A stretch of 64,000 nt of DNA, taken from the NCBI RefSeq assembly GCF_036108815.1, contig NZ_CP107985.1:8429501-8493500 (forward strand). Direction: 5' to 3'. Both the position numbers and the translations under genes were made by a program. The notes beneath the pieces were generated by a model, which was given only the letters and a program-made list of their open reading frames with translations, made no database searches and was not told the DNA's origin. Position 1 is the first letter of the stretch. Each line of letters starts with the position of its first letter. This document shows positions 45,033 through 54,210 of this stretch, in pieces. This DNA comes from Streptomyces sp. NBC_00353. Lineage in GTDB: Bacteria > Actinomycetota > Actinomycetes > Streptomycetales > Streptomycetaceae.

Positions 45033-48000
45033 TTGAGACGACAACTGCCCCGCCCCCGAGTCCTGTTCAGATCGATGGCCTGTACGGCCGCGCTGCTGAT
45101 TCCCCTCGGGGCCACTCTGGTTCCTGCCGCTGCCGCCGCCCCTGCTGCCGCCGTCCCCGCGAGCGCCGCATCGACCGCCACCGCGAAGGCCTTCGCCGAC
45201 GACGACCCGACCGCCGATGTGCACGGGCTGAAGGGCGAGTACTTCCGCATGTCCGCGCCGGGCGCCCGCGACTTCGCCGAGCTCGGCGGAGTCGCACTCG
45301 ACCCGGAGATCAATTTTCCCGGTCTGACCGGGGCGTTCGAGTCCACTACGGGCAGGACGGAGAACACCACAGCCCGCTGGACCGGCAGCATCACAGCCCC
45401 CGAGACGGGTGACTACACCTTCGCCGCCAGCGGCGACAACGGCTTCAGGCTCTCCATCGACGGAAACGTCGTCATCGACCACTGGCTGCCGGACTGGGAC
45501 AACGAGCAGACCAGCAGGCCGGTTGCCCTCACCGCGGGCGAGCCGCACCAGTTCCGCCTGGAGATGTTCCAGGACACCGGCGGCGCCAACATGTTCCTGC
45601 GCTGGTCCAGTGCGAAGCTCAAGAAGCAGATCGTTCCCGAGTCCGCCTTCACGCCGCCGGCCGACTTCGAGGTCTACCCGGTCGCACTGAGCGTTGCGGA
45701 GGACGGACGGCGCCTGCAGGCGACCTTCGAGGACGAGGTCAAGAACCTCGGCTCCGTGCAGGACCACCTTGCCATCGAGGCCGACACCTCGCCCATGCCG
45801 GTGAAGTCCGTGGTCAAGGCGTCCAACAACTCCCACGCCGTGATCGTCGACCTGACCGCGCCCGTCCAGAAGGGTCAGCAGGTCCGGGTGGCGTACGACG
45901 GGAAGGGCGGGCTCCAGGCCGGCGGCGAGACGGTTCCCCAGATCAGCCGTACGGCGAAGAACCTCTCCACGCACCGGCTGACCACGACCTGGGGCGACAA
46001 GCTCGACCGCAACCACCCGCTGCCCGAGTACCCCCGCCCGCAGCAGGTGCGTGACCGGTGGAAGAACCTCAACGGCCCGTGGGAGTTCGCCGGCGCCACC
46101 GCCGACGAGCAGCCGGTCTTCGGCAAGAAGCTCGGCGAGCGCATCACCGTACCGTTCCCGGTCGAGTCGCAGCTCTCCGGACTCGAACGCCATGAAGACC
46201 ACATGTTCTACCGCAAGCTCGTGACCGTTCCCAAGAGCTGGTCCGTCGGCAAGGGCAAGGACGGCAGGCGGCTGAAGCTCAACTTCGGCGCCGTCGACTA
46301 CCGGTCGGTGGTCTGGGTCAACGGCACGAAGGTCGCCGAACACACCGGTGGCTACACCTCCTTCAGCGCCGACATCACCGACGCGATCAAGGGCAGCGGC
46401 CCGCAGGAGATCGTCGTCGCCGTCACCGACACCACCGGCCCCGACCAGCCGAAGGGGAAGCAGTCCAGCAACCCGGGTGGCATCGTCTACACCGCGTCCT
46501 CCGGAATCTGGCAGACGGTGTGGATGGAGCCGGTCGCCGCGGCCTCCGTGGACTCGCTGACCACGACGCCGGACATCGACAAGAGCACCCTCGCCGTGAC
46601 CGTCAACTCCGCCGCCGCTTCGTCCGGCGCCCGCGTCACGGCGGTCGCCCGCGACACCAAGGGACGGGTCGTCGGCACGGTCAGCGGCCGGGCCAACACC
46701 CCGCTGAGCCTGCCCGTCAGCAAGCAGCACCTCTGGACCCCCGACGACCCGTACCTCTACGACCTCGACGTCACCCTGACGGACGGCCGTTCCAAGGACA
46801 CCGTCGACAGCTATTTCGGGATGCGCTCCATCGGGATCGCGAAGGTGGGCGGCTACCAGAAGCTTGTTCTCAACGGGAAGCCGTTCTACTCGCTCGCCAT
46901 GCTGGACCAGGGATTCTGGCCCGACGGTCTCTACACGCAGCCCAGCGACGCCGCGCTCACCTTCGACCTCAAGGCACAGAAGGACCTCGGCTTCAACGCC
47001 GTGCGCAAGCACATCAAGGTGGAGTCCGCCCGCTGGTACTACCACGCCGACCAGCTCGGCCTGCTGGTCTGGCAGGACTTCGTCTCCAGCGACATCACCG
47101 GTGAGAAGGGCCGGCAGGCCTTCCTCTCCCAGGGCGAGCAGATGATGCAGCAGCTCCACAACTCGCCGTCGATCGGTGGCTGGATCGTCTTCAACGAGGG
47201 CTGGGGCGAGTGGGACCGCACCGAGACCGGGAAGATCGCCGAGTCGGTCAAGGCGGCCGACCCGTCCCGTGTCGTCAACGCCCACAGCGGTGTCAACTGC
47301 TGCTCCTCGAAGGGTGACTCGGGCAAGGGCGACATCATCGACCACCACGACTACCTCAACCGCGAGGCGCCGTTCCCGGACGACCGTGCCGCGATGGACG
47401 GTGAGCACGGCGGCTTCACGCTCCGTACCCCTGGACACATGTGGCCGGGGGCGCCGGCCGCGATCTACAGCGGTGTGGCGGACAAGGACGCCCTGACGGC
47501 CAAGTACGTCGACAACACCCGCACGTACTACCTGGCGGCGGCCGACGCCGAGCTGTCCGGCTCGGTCTACACCCAGGTCAGCGACCTGGAGAACGAGCTG
47601 AACGGACTCTGGACCTACGACCGGCGCGAGATCAAGGTCGACCCCGGGAAGGTGCGGGAGATCAACCAGCAGGTCATCGCCGCCGGTGCGACCGCCGGAC
47701 ACCGCGACGAGGTGAAGGGCGGCGCCGGCTGGCCGCTCGATGAGGGCAAGGGTACGACCTCCGCCGACCTCGGCCCCAACCACAGCAGCCTCACGCTGAG
47801 CGAGGGCACCTCCTGGACACCTGGTGTGCACGGTTCCGCGCTGAAGTTCAACGGTCAGGGACAGTACGCCCAGACCGGTGGTCCAGCCGTCGACACCACC
47901 GGGAACTACACGGTCTCGGCATGGGTGTCGCTGGACTCGCTCCCGGGCAACTACGCGACCGCCGTGAGCCAGGACGGCAGGCGGACCGAGAATCCGTTCT

Positions 48001-48329
48001 ACCTCCAGTACGGGCAGGGCGCCTTCGCGTTCAGCACGCCGGGCGGCAACCGGGCGCGGCTAGAGATGAAGCCGGAACTCGGCACCTGGTACCACCTCGT
48101 GGGTGTGCGCGACGGTGACGAGGTGAAGCTCTACCTCGACGGGAAGCTCGTGTCGACCACCGCGGCCGGTCCCGCCGACGTCAGCACCGGACCGCTCTCC
48201 GTGGGCCGCGCCCAGTACGCCGGCCAGAAGGGCGACTTCTGGAACGGTTCCATCGACCAGGTGAGCGTGTTCGACAGGGCTCTCACCGCCGACGAGGTGA
48301 GCGCACTCCACGACAGCGAGCAGCCGTAG
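45033..48329 (+). CDS. Secreted multidomain GH2-family glycosidase with PA14 and LamG modules
   Basis: 1098 aa. Signal peptide, PA14 carbohydrate-binding-type domain (about residues 65-195; LKGEYF ... NMFLRWSS), a linker domain, the GH2 sugar-binding jelly roll (from about 343, WKNLNGPWEF), immunoglobulin-like domain and catalytic barrel. The acid/base Glu722 is in VFNEGWGEWD and a candidate nucleophile Glu is in DGEHGG. A C-terminal LamG/concanavalin-type domain starts at about 900 (WPLDEGKG). Substrate could be a beta-galactoside, beta-arabinoside or other glycan. TTG 45033 with GAGGAC 7-8 nt upstream is preferred. ATG 45075 would cut into the signal peptide, and a reading from 44931 has no signal-like start. 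Confidence 0.82.
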   Translation: MRRQLPRPRVLFRSMACTAALLIPLGATLVPAAAAAPAAAVPASAASTATAKAFADDDPTADVHGLKGEYFRMSAPGARDFAELGGVALDPEINFPGLTGAFESTTGRTENTTARWTGSITAPETGDYTFAASGDNGFRLSIDGNVVIDHWLPDWDNEQTSRPVALTAGEPHQFRLEMFQDTGGANMFLRWSSAKLKKQIVPESAFTPPADFEVYPVALSVAEDGRRLQATFEDEVKNLGSVQDHLAIEADTSPMPVKSVVKASNNSHAVIVDLTAPVQKGQQVRVAYDGKGGLQAGGETVPQISRTAKNLSTHRLTTTWGDKLDRNHPLPEYPRPQQVRDRWKNLNGPWEFAGATADEQPVFGKKLGERITVPFPVESQLSGLERHEDHMFYRKLVTVPKSWSVGKGKDGRRLKLNFGAVDYRSVVWVNGTKVAEHTGGYTSFSADITDAIKGSGPQEIVVAVTDTTGPDQPKGKQSSNPGGIVYTASSGIWQTVWMEPVAAASVDSLTTTPDIDKSTLAVTVNSAAASSGARVTAVARDTKGRVVGTVSGRANTPLSLPVSKQHLWTPDDPYLYDLDVTLTDGRSKDTVDSYFGMRSIGIAKVGGYQKLVLNGKPFYSLAMLDQGFWPDGLYTQPSDAALTFDLKAQKDLGFNAVRKHIKVESARWYYHADQLGLLVWQDFVSSDITGEKGRQAFLSQGEQMMQQLHNSPSIGGWIVFNEGWGEWDRTETGKIAESVKAADPSRVVNAHSGVNCCSSKGDSGKGDIIDHHDYLNREAPFPDDRAAMDGEHGGFTLRTPGHMWPGAPAAIYSGVADKDALTAKYVDNTRTYYLAAADAELSGSVYTQVSDLENELNGLWTYDRREIKVDPGKVREINQQVIAAGATAGHRDEVKGGAGWPLDEGKGTTSADLGPNHSSLTLSEGTSWTPGVHGSALKFNGQGQYAQTGGPAVDTTGNYTVSAWVSLDSLPGNYATAVSQDGRRTENPFYLQYGQGAFAFSTPGGNRARLEMKPELGTWYHLVGVRDGDEVKLYLDGKLVSTTAAGPADVSTGPLSVGRAQYAGQKGDFWNGSIDQVSVFDRALTADEVSALHDSEQP

Positions 48330-48338
48330 CACGACAGA

Positions 48339-48382
48339 GGCCGGCCCGGCAGCGACGGAACACCGTCGGTGCCGGGCCGGCC
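48339..48382. terminator. Strong bidirectional terminator
   Basis: Stem of 13 bp plus 6 bp separated by one mismatch, arms 48339-48358 and 48363-48382, AACA loop, between the convergent GH2 and GH127 genes. Confidence 0.85.
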
Positions 48383-48402
48383 GTTGTCAGCGGTCCGTCA
48401 GG

Positions 48403-50853
48403 TCACGGAGCCAGCAGTTGCCAGAGGTGGTCGTCGGTGCCGTTGTCGCCGAATTGGACGACGTGGGCGCTGTCGGCGGTGGACATGTTGTCGACGCCCA
48501 GGACCTTGTCGGAGTGGCGGTTGCGGATGCGGTACCAGCCGTCGCCGTTGGGGACGAGTTGCCAGAGGTGGTCGTCGGTGCCGTTGTCGCTGAACTGGAC
48601 GACGTGGGCGCTGTCGGCGGTGGACATGTTGTCGACGCCCAGGACCTTGTCGGAGTGGCGGTTGCGGATGCGGTACCAGCCGTCGCCGTTGGGGACGAGT
48701 TGCCAGAGGTGGTCGTCGGTGCCGTTGTCGCTGAACTGGACGACGTGGGCGCTGTCGGCGGTGGACATGTTGTCGACGCCCAGGACCTTGCCCGAGTGCA
48801 GATTGCGGATCCGGTACCAGCCGTCGGACAGCCACCGGGGGGCGTCGGGTTCAGCCGTCGGGAACGCCGTGATGCGCAGCCGCGCCGCCCCCATGGGGAC
48901 GAGCGTGACCTCTTCCAACGGTTCGGTGCTCAGCGCGGGGCTGTCCTGGAGCGGTGCCACGACATGCTCGCTGTCCGCCGTCCATTCGGGGATGCGGCGC
49001 GCGCGTGCGGTCATGGTCAGCGGCGTGCCTTCGAGGGTGAAGGGGTTGTCTCCGGGCGGCCGGCCGGTGGAGCGGTGCCGCAATGATGCGGTCGGCTGCT
49101 GCTCGTCCAGTACGAGGCCGTAGTTCCAGGCGCCGGTGGCGTGCACCTCGTACTCCGGGAACTGTTCGGTGCCGCCGATGCGCCGGTACTCCTCCCCGAT
49201 CCGGAGCGAGTACGTGAGCGGTCCGCGGTCGACGCTCACCGCGCCGTGGTTGTCCGCCCAGGTGCGCACGGTGGTGCGCTGGGGGAATCGCAGGGTGACC
49301 TTGTCCCCGTCGGACCAGTTCCGCTCGATACGGGTGAAGGCCGGGCCCGCCGGTGCGCCGACGCGACGCCCGTTGACCCTGATCTCGGGCTCGGAGCACC
49401 AGGCGGGAACTCTCAGCACCAGCGGGAACCGCAGGTGCTTCGGCGTCCTCACGGTCAGCGAGACCGAGTCCGTGAACGGATAGCCGGTCTCCTCGGTGAC
49501 GGTGACCTCCGTACCGTCGGCGACCTTCGCCGTGACCTCGCACGCGGCGTACATGGCGGCGGCCAGGCCCCCGTCCGGGGTGGCGAGCCAGAGCTCCTCG
49601 ACAAAGTAGGGCCAGCCCATGCCGTAGTTGTGCGGGCAGCAGCGGTACTGGTCGACGCCCGGAAGATACGCCTGCATGGCGAAGCCGTTCTGGAACTGCC
49701 GCCCGCTCTTGGGGACGTTGTCCAGATCGACGCTGTTCGCGCTGGTGATGTAGTGGATCGCCCGGCCCGACGGATCCAGTGACGCGGGAAGCGAGTTGAA
49801 GGCCAGCTCCTCGCAGCGGTCTGCCCAGAGCGGGTCGCCCGTGATCCGGGTCAGCAGCTGATGGCTGGCCATGAACTCGACGATGCCGCACGTCTCGAAG
49901 CCCTGCCGTGGATCGCGGTGGCCCGGGCGCGCGTTCTCGTCACCGGCGAAGCCGCCGCCGGGGAACTGCCCGTACTGGTCCATGACCTTGCCGTACGTCC
50001 CGTACGTGGCCCGGGTGTCGTCGGCCGAGCCGCTGCGCAGCGCGTACTGTGCGGGCTCGCGGAAGCCCTGCGCGATGTTGACGTTGTGCAGATTGACCAG
50101 ATTGTCGGCCCAGTTCGCCCCGTTGGCGTGGATCTTGTCGGCCAGGTCGAGCAGGAACGAGTCCCCGGTGCGGTTGAAGAGCCAGAACACACTGTCCAGG
50201 CCGTCGCCCCAACGTAGCGCGATCCAGCTCGTGTTGAAGGCACCCGGCCCCTGGGCGTTCATATAGCGGAAGAACCTGCTGAGGAACGGGATGATGCGGC
50301 TGTCGCCGCTGTACTCCTGCCACGAGCGGAGCGCCTGGACGAGCGGGAGGAACGGCCAGAAGTCCGGGCCGCCGTTCAGCGAGGTACGCAGCGCCTTGGG
50401 GCCGAAGAAGCCGTCGGGCCGCTGCGTGGTGAGGATCCCGTCGAACCAGCGGCGTACCGACGCAAGGGCCTTGGCGTCCCCGGTGACGATCGCGAGATCG
50501 GTGTACCCGCGCAGCCAGTACGGGACCTCCTCCCAGCCACCCAGCTCGGGGCGGACCCAGCCGGTGGCGGTGAAGTCGAGGAAGTGCGAGAACTCCTCGT
50601 AGTGACCGCACAAACCGTCGAGCTGGAGGCGGAGTTGTCCGGCCAGCCAGCCGCGTGCGGTGATCCGGCCCGGCGGGAGCTTCAGGAATGCGGTCGGGTG
50701 CAGAGGTGCGGCGTTGGGGGAGTAGTGGCCGCCGTGGGCGGCTGCCACCCGGTTCCCGGCGGCGGTCGCGGTCGTGGCCCAGCGGCCGGTCGCGGTCGTG
50801 GCGGCCGCGGTGGCCAGTGCGCTGGTCATGAGCTGTCTGCGGTTCAGGGGCAT
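48403..50853 (-). CDS. Secreted GH127 beta-L-arabinofuranosidase with C-terminal ricin-type module
   Basis: 816 aa. Tat-like signal (NRRQLM then an Ala/Thr-rich core). The GH127 catalytic domain carries Glu320 and Cys322 in FETCGIVEF and Cys405-Cys406 in YRCCPHN, matching the Glu/Cys and three-Cys zinc site of characterised family members, in which Cys is the nucleophile. The last 141 residues form a ricin-B (CBM13) beta-trefoil from three nearly identical 47-aa units (GWYRIRN...HLWQL). It releases L-arabinose from plant arabinosides outside the cell. ATG 50853 follows AGGAG. Divergent from the sugar importer. Confidence 0.9.
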   Translation of the reverse strand: MPLNRRQLMTSALATAAATTATGRWATTATAAGNRVAAAHGGHYSPNAAPLHPTAFLKLPPGRITARGWLAGQLRLQLDGLCGHYEEFSHFLDFTATGWVRPELGGWEEVPYWLRGYTDLAIVTGDAKALASVRRWFDGILTTQRPDGFFGPKALRTSLNGGPDFWPFLPLVQALRSWQEYSGDSRIIPFLSRFFRYMNAQGPGAFNTSWIALRWGDGLDSVFWLFNRTGDSFLLDLADKIHANGANWADNLVNLHNVNIAQGFREPAQYALRSGSADDTRATYGTYGKVMDQYGQFPGGGFAGDENARPGHRDPRQGFETCGIVEFMASHQLLTRITGDPLWADRCEELAFNSLPASLDPSGRAIHYITSANSVDLDNVPKSGRQFQNGFAMQAYLPGVDQYRCCPHNYGMGWPYFVEELWLATPDGGLAAAMYAACEVTAKVADGTEVTVTEETGYPFTDSVSLTVRTPKHLRFPLVLRVPAWCSEPEIRVNGRRVGAPAGPAFTRIERNWSDGDKVTLRFPQRTTVRTWADNHGAVSVDRGPLTYSLRIGEEYRRIGGTEQFPEYEVHATGAWNYGLVLDEQQPTASLRHRSTGRPPGDNPFTLEGTPLTMTARARRIPEWTADSEHVVAPLQDSPALSTEPLEEVTLVPMGAARLRITAFPTAEPDAPRWLSDGWYRIRNLHSGKVLGVDNMSTADSAHVVQFSDNGTDDHLWQLVPNGDGWYRIRNRHSDKVLGVDNMSTADSAHVVQFSDNGTDDHLWQLVPNGDGWYRIRNRHSDKVLGVDNMSTADSAHVVQFGDNGTDDHLWQLLAP
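48418..48822. repeat. Three 141-bp tandem repeats encoding the ricin-type trefoil
   Basis: Units begin at 48418, 48559 and 48700 (TTGCCAGAGGTGGTCG...). The first two differ at 2 of 141 positions. The third is identical over most of its length and diverges at the end next to the catalytic domain. The repeat lies in frame in the GH127 gene and indicates very recent duplication or gene conversion. Confidence 0.95.
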
Positions 50854-50996
50854 AGGGGGGAGCTCCTGTTCTGCCGGCTTGAGCGGGCAAGGGGAACGCG
50901 TGGTGCGGCCGTGACGGGCCGGTCCGGGACCGGCCGCCGTTTTCGCGCATGGCAAGAACTGCCGTCGCGCCGGGCGTTGCCCGGACGTCAACTGCA

Positions 50997-51010
50997 TTGC
51001 AACGTTGGAA
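50997..51010. promoter_or_regulatory. LacI-type operator TTGCAACGTTGGAA
   Basis: 12 of 14 positions symmetric about AACGTT. It lies 144 bp upstream of the GH127 start and shares its core with the sites at 42360 and 51177. Confidence 0.6.
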
Positions 51011-51176
51011 ACTTGGCGTTCGGCCGTATGACAGCACGCCGTTCGGATGCTGTCCAGAGGTGTCGCGGCATCGATTCGCCCTCCATGGGCCGGTCTTGGG
51101 GAGTCGTCGGCGTGCTGCGCCGACACATTTTGGAAACGCATCGACAACGCTCTTGCCGCCTGTGCCGCACCGCCTA

Positions 51177-51188
51177 TATAACGTTGTA
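51177..51188. promoter_or_regulatory. LacI-type operator TATAACGTTGTA
   Basis: Palindrome with one mismatched pair, centred on AACGTT and overlapping a TATATA element, 188 bp before the sugar-binding protein gene. Confidence 0.6.
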
Positions 51189-51375
51189 AACCGAGCCGCC
51201 GACAGGCCGCGCAGGCTCTCACGACCGCAGCTGGAAGCAGCAGTCCGTGCAGCTCGAAGCGGGGCCGTGAGGAATGCAGTGACATCAGCCGCCGAGTGGC
51301 TGATGCATCGTCCAGCCATGCCCCGACCGCACGCCCGCCGGTGTGCCGTCATCCCGCCAAGGAGCGTCCCCGCGC

Positions 51376-52461
51376 ATGATGATCCAGCGTCGAACCCGTA
51401 CCCTCGCCGCGGCCTGCCTGCTCGCCGCCACCGCCACGCTGGCCGCTTCCGGCTGCTCCAAGTCGGAGACCTCGAACAACGCCGGCGGCGACAGCAGCCA
51501 GGAGGCCCAGGCCGCCAAGACCCCCGAGGCCACTTCGGGTTCCGGCTGCTCGCTGCAGACCTATGGCGCGCCGAAGCTGGACCTGAAGAACACGGTGGTC
51601 GGCTTCTCCCAGTCGGAGAAGGAGGCCAACCCGTTCCGTATCGCCGAGACCCAGTCCATCAAGGACGAGGCCGCCAAGATCGGCGTGAAGAAGCTGCTCA
51701 CCACCAACGCGCAGTCGCAGCTCTCCAAGCAGATCAGCGACATCCAGGACATGCTTTCCCAGGGCGCTCAGTTCCTCATCGTCGCGCCGCTGAACTCCGA
51801 CGGCCTGGAACCGGCCCTCAAGGCGGCCGCGGCGAAGAAGGTCCCCGTCCTCACCATCGACCGCAAGGTCAACTCCACCGCCTGCAAGGACTACGTGGCC
51901 TTCCTCGGCTCCGACTTCGTGGAGCAGGGCAAGCGCGCCGCGGACGCGATGATCAAGACGACCGGCGGCAAGGGCAAGATCGCCATCCTCCTCGGAGCGT
52001 CGGGCAACAACGTCACCACCGACCGCACCAAGGGCTTCGTCGACCAGATCAAGGCGAAGGCACCCGGCATGGAGATCGTCGCCCAGCAGACCGGTGAGTT
52101 CGCCCGCGACAAGGGGCAGCAGGTCATGGAGCAGCTCATCCAGTCCAAGCCCGACATCACCGCCGTCTATGCGGAGAACGACGAGATGGGACTCGGCGCC
52201 GTCACGGCGCTGAAGGCCGCCGGGAAGAAGCCCGGCAAGGACGTCAAGATCGTCTCCGTCGACGGCACCCGCAACGCCGTTCAGGCACTGGTCAACGGCG
52301 AGTACAACGCCGTCATCGAGTCGAACCCGCGCTTCGGGCCGCTGGCCTTCGCCACCGCCCAGAAGTTCTACGGCGGCGAGGAGATCCCGGAGAACGTGAT
52401 CATCTCCGACCGCGCGTACGACGAGAGCAACGCCAAGGCCTCGCTCGGCGGAGCGTACTGA
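51376..52461 (+). CDS. Sugar ABC transporter substrate-binding lipoprotein (RbsB/AraF type)
   Basis: 361 aa. Lipobox LAASGC with acylated Cys27. The periplasmic-binding-protein fold type I follows (VVGFSQSEKEANPFR, LTIDRKVNS, VYAENDEMGLGAVTALKAAGKKPGKD quoted in part as ENDEMGLGAV). Monosaccharide binders of this class take ribose, arabinose, galactose or xylose. L-arabinofuranose is likely here because the divergent gene is an arabinofuranosidase. ATG 51376 has AAGGAG about 11 nt upstream. Confidence 0.9.
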   Translation: MMIQRRTRTLAAACLLAATATLAASGCSKSETSNNAGGDSSQEAQAAKTPEATSGSGCSLQTYGAPKLDLKNTVVGFSQSEKEANPFRIAETQSIKDEAAKIGVKKLLTTNAQSQLSKQISDIQDMLSQGAQFLIVAPLNSDGLEPALKAAAAKKVPVLTIDRKVNSTACKDYVAFLGSDFVEQGKRAADAMIKTTGGKGKIAILLGASGNNVTTDRTKGFVDQIKAKAPGMEIVAQQTGEFARDKGQQVMEQLIQSKPDITAVYAENDEMGLGAVTALKAAGKKPGKDVKIVSVDGTRNAVQALVNGEYNAVIESNPRFGPLAFATAQKFYGGEEIPENVIISDRAYDESNAKASLGGAY

Positions 52462-52569
52462 GCCGCACCCACTCCCGTACCGACTCCTCAGGTTCACCGC
52501 CGCCGTGGCGCTCCCACCCGCCACGGCGGCTTCGGGCCCACACCTTGGAACAGCGGAAGGCCAAGACCC

Positions 52570-54210
52570 ATGGCACCACCCGAAGCAGTACCTCGGGCAC
52601 CGGAGGCGACTGCCCCGCCCGCGGCCGACACCGTCCTCGAAGCCCGCTCGGTGAGCAAGAGGTTCCCGGGCGTCGTCGCTCTCGACGACGTGACTTTCTC
52701 CCTGCGGGCGGGGGAGACCCACGCGCTGGTGGGTGAGAACGGCGCCGGCAAGTCCACCCTGATCAAGGTACTGACCGGCGTGTACCGGCCCGACGAGGGC
52801 GAACTGCGGATGTCCGGCCAACAGGTCAGGTTCGCCCGGCCGTTCGAGGCCCAGCAGGCCGGTATCTCCACGATCTACCAGGAGGTGAACCTCGTCCCGC
52901 TGATGAGCGTGGCGCGCAACATCTTCCTGGGCCGCGAGCCCAAGAGCCGCCTCGGCCTCATCGACTTCGGCCGTATGCACCGCGAAGCGGCCGACCTGCT
53001 GGACGGCTTCGGCGTACGTGTCGATCCCCGACGGCCCCTGCACACCCTGGGCATCGGCACCCAGCAGATGGTCGCGCTGGCCCGCGCCGTCTCCGTCAAC
53101 GCCCGGGTCGTCGTCATGGACGAACCCACTTCCTCGCTCGAACCGCGCGAGGTCGAGACGCTCTTCCGGGTCATCGAGAACCTGCGTGGCCAGGGCATCG
53201 CCGTCCTCTACGTCAGCCACCGCATGGACGAGCTCTACCGGATCTGCGACCGCGTCACCGTGCTCCGCGACGGCCGCCACATCCACACCGGCGACCTCGC
53301 CGGCCTCGACCGCATGCAGCTCGTCTCGATGATGCTCGGCCGCGACCTGGCCGAGGTCCGCCGCAACGGCACGACCGGCTTCGCCGCCGAGGGACACGAC
53401 GCGGCACGCACCCCCGTACTCACAGCGAACGGGCTCTCCCGCGACCGCCAGCTCCACGACATATCGCTGTCGCTGTACGCCGGTGAAGTACTCGGACTCG
53501 GCGGCCTCCTCGGCTCGGGCCGCAGCGAGACGGCGAAGGCCCTGGCCGGCGCCCTGAGCCTGGACGCGGGCGAACTCACCGTCGGCGGCCGCAGGCTGCG
53601 CCGGCTCACCTCGGCGGGCGCCATCCGCGCGGGCATCAGTCTGCTGCCCGAGGACCGCAAGGCCGAGGGGATCGTTCCCGGTCTCTCAGTGCGCGAGAAC
53701 ATCGTGCTGGCCGCCATGCCCCGACTGTCCCGCGCCGGCGTGGTCTCCCGCGCCAAGCAGGACCGCATCGTCGACATCTTCATGAAGCGACTGCGGATCA
53801 AGGCGGCGAGCCCCGAGCAGAAGGTCGGTGAACTCTCCGGCGGCAACCAGCAGAAGGTCCTCCTCGCCCGCTGGCTCTGCCTGGAGCCCAAGGTCCTCCT
53901 GCTCGACGAGCCGACACGCGGCATCGACGTCGGCGCCAAGGCCGAGGTCCAGAGCCTCATCGACGACCTCGCGGGCGAGGGGCTGGCCGTCCTGCTCATC
54001 TCCTCCGACATCGAGGAACTCATCGAGGGCGCCGACCGCATCGTCGTCCTGCGCGGCGGATCCGTCGCGGGCGAACTGACGGGCGACGACGTAGGCGAGA
54101 GCCAACTGCTCGAAGTGCTCGCCGACCACTCACCGGTGCCCCGCCCCGACGTGGAGCCGGCACCGGCGCCCACCGGGAAGGCCCCGGCAGCTCAGGAGGA
54201 CCCGCGATGA
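52570..54210 (+). CDS. Sugar ABC transporter ATPase with two ABC domains (RbsA/AraG type)
   Basis: 546 aa with tandem nucleotide-binding domains. The first has Walker A GENGAGKST, a degenerate-looking signature LGIGTQQMV and Walker B VVVMDEPTSSL. The second has the usual degenerate Walker A (LGSGRSETAK), signature LSGGNQQKV and Walker B VLLLDEPTRGID. It energises monosaccharide uptake through the two permeases that follow, one of which overlaps its stop by 4 nt (ATGA). Confidence 0.93.
   Translation: MAPPEAVPRAPEATAPPAADTVLEARSVSKRFPGVVALDDVTFSLRAGETHALVGENGAGKSTLIKVLTGVYRPDEGELRMSGQQVRFARPFEAQQAGISTIYQEVNLVPLMSVARNIFLGREPKSRLGLIDFGRMHREAADLLDGFGVRVDPRRPLHTLGIGTQQMVALARAVSVNARVVVMDEPTSSLEPREVETLFRVIENLRGQGIAVLYVSHRMDELYRICDRVTVLRDGRHIHTGDLAGLDRMQLVSMMLGRDLAEVRRNGTTGFAAEGHDAARTPVLTANGLSRDRQLHDISLSLYAGEVLGLGGLLGSGRSETAKALAGALSLDAGELTVGGRRLRRLTSAGAIRAGISLLPEDRKAEGIVPGLSVRENIVLAAMPRLSRAGVVSRAKQDRIVDIFMKRLRIKAASPEQKVGELSGGNQQKVLLARWLCLEPKVLLLDEPTRGIDVGAKAEVQSLIDDLAGEGLAVLLISSDIEELIEGADRIVVLRGGSVAGELTGDDVGESQLLEVLADHSPVPRPDVEPAPAPTGKAPAAQEDPR

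Larger units (their letters stand above)
50854..51375. promoter_or_regulatory. Divergent promoter region of GH127 and the sugar ABC operon
   Basis: 522 bp with no gene. Two AACGTT operators (50997-51010 and 51177-51188) and a TATATA stretch at 51175-51180 lie in it, as well as a 7-bp inverted repeat GACAGCA/TGCTGTC at 51030-51054. Each operator is placed to serve one of the divergent genes. Confidence 0.65.

Noticed and set aside
48418..48822. Possible CRISPR array because of regular repeats
   Set aside because: Units are adjacent with no spacers, 141 bp long and in coding frame.
48418..49086. + strand open frames with perfect internal amino-acid repeats
   Set aside because: Mirror images of the 141-bp trefoil repeats of the GH127 gene on the - strand.
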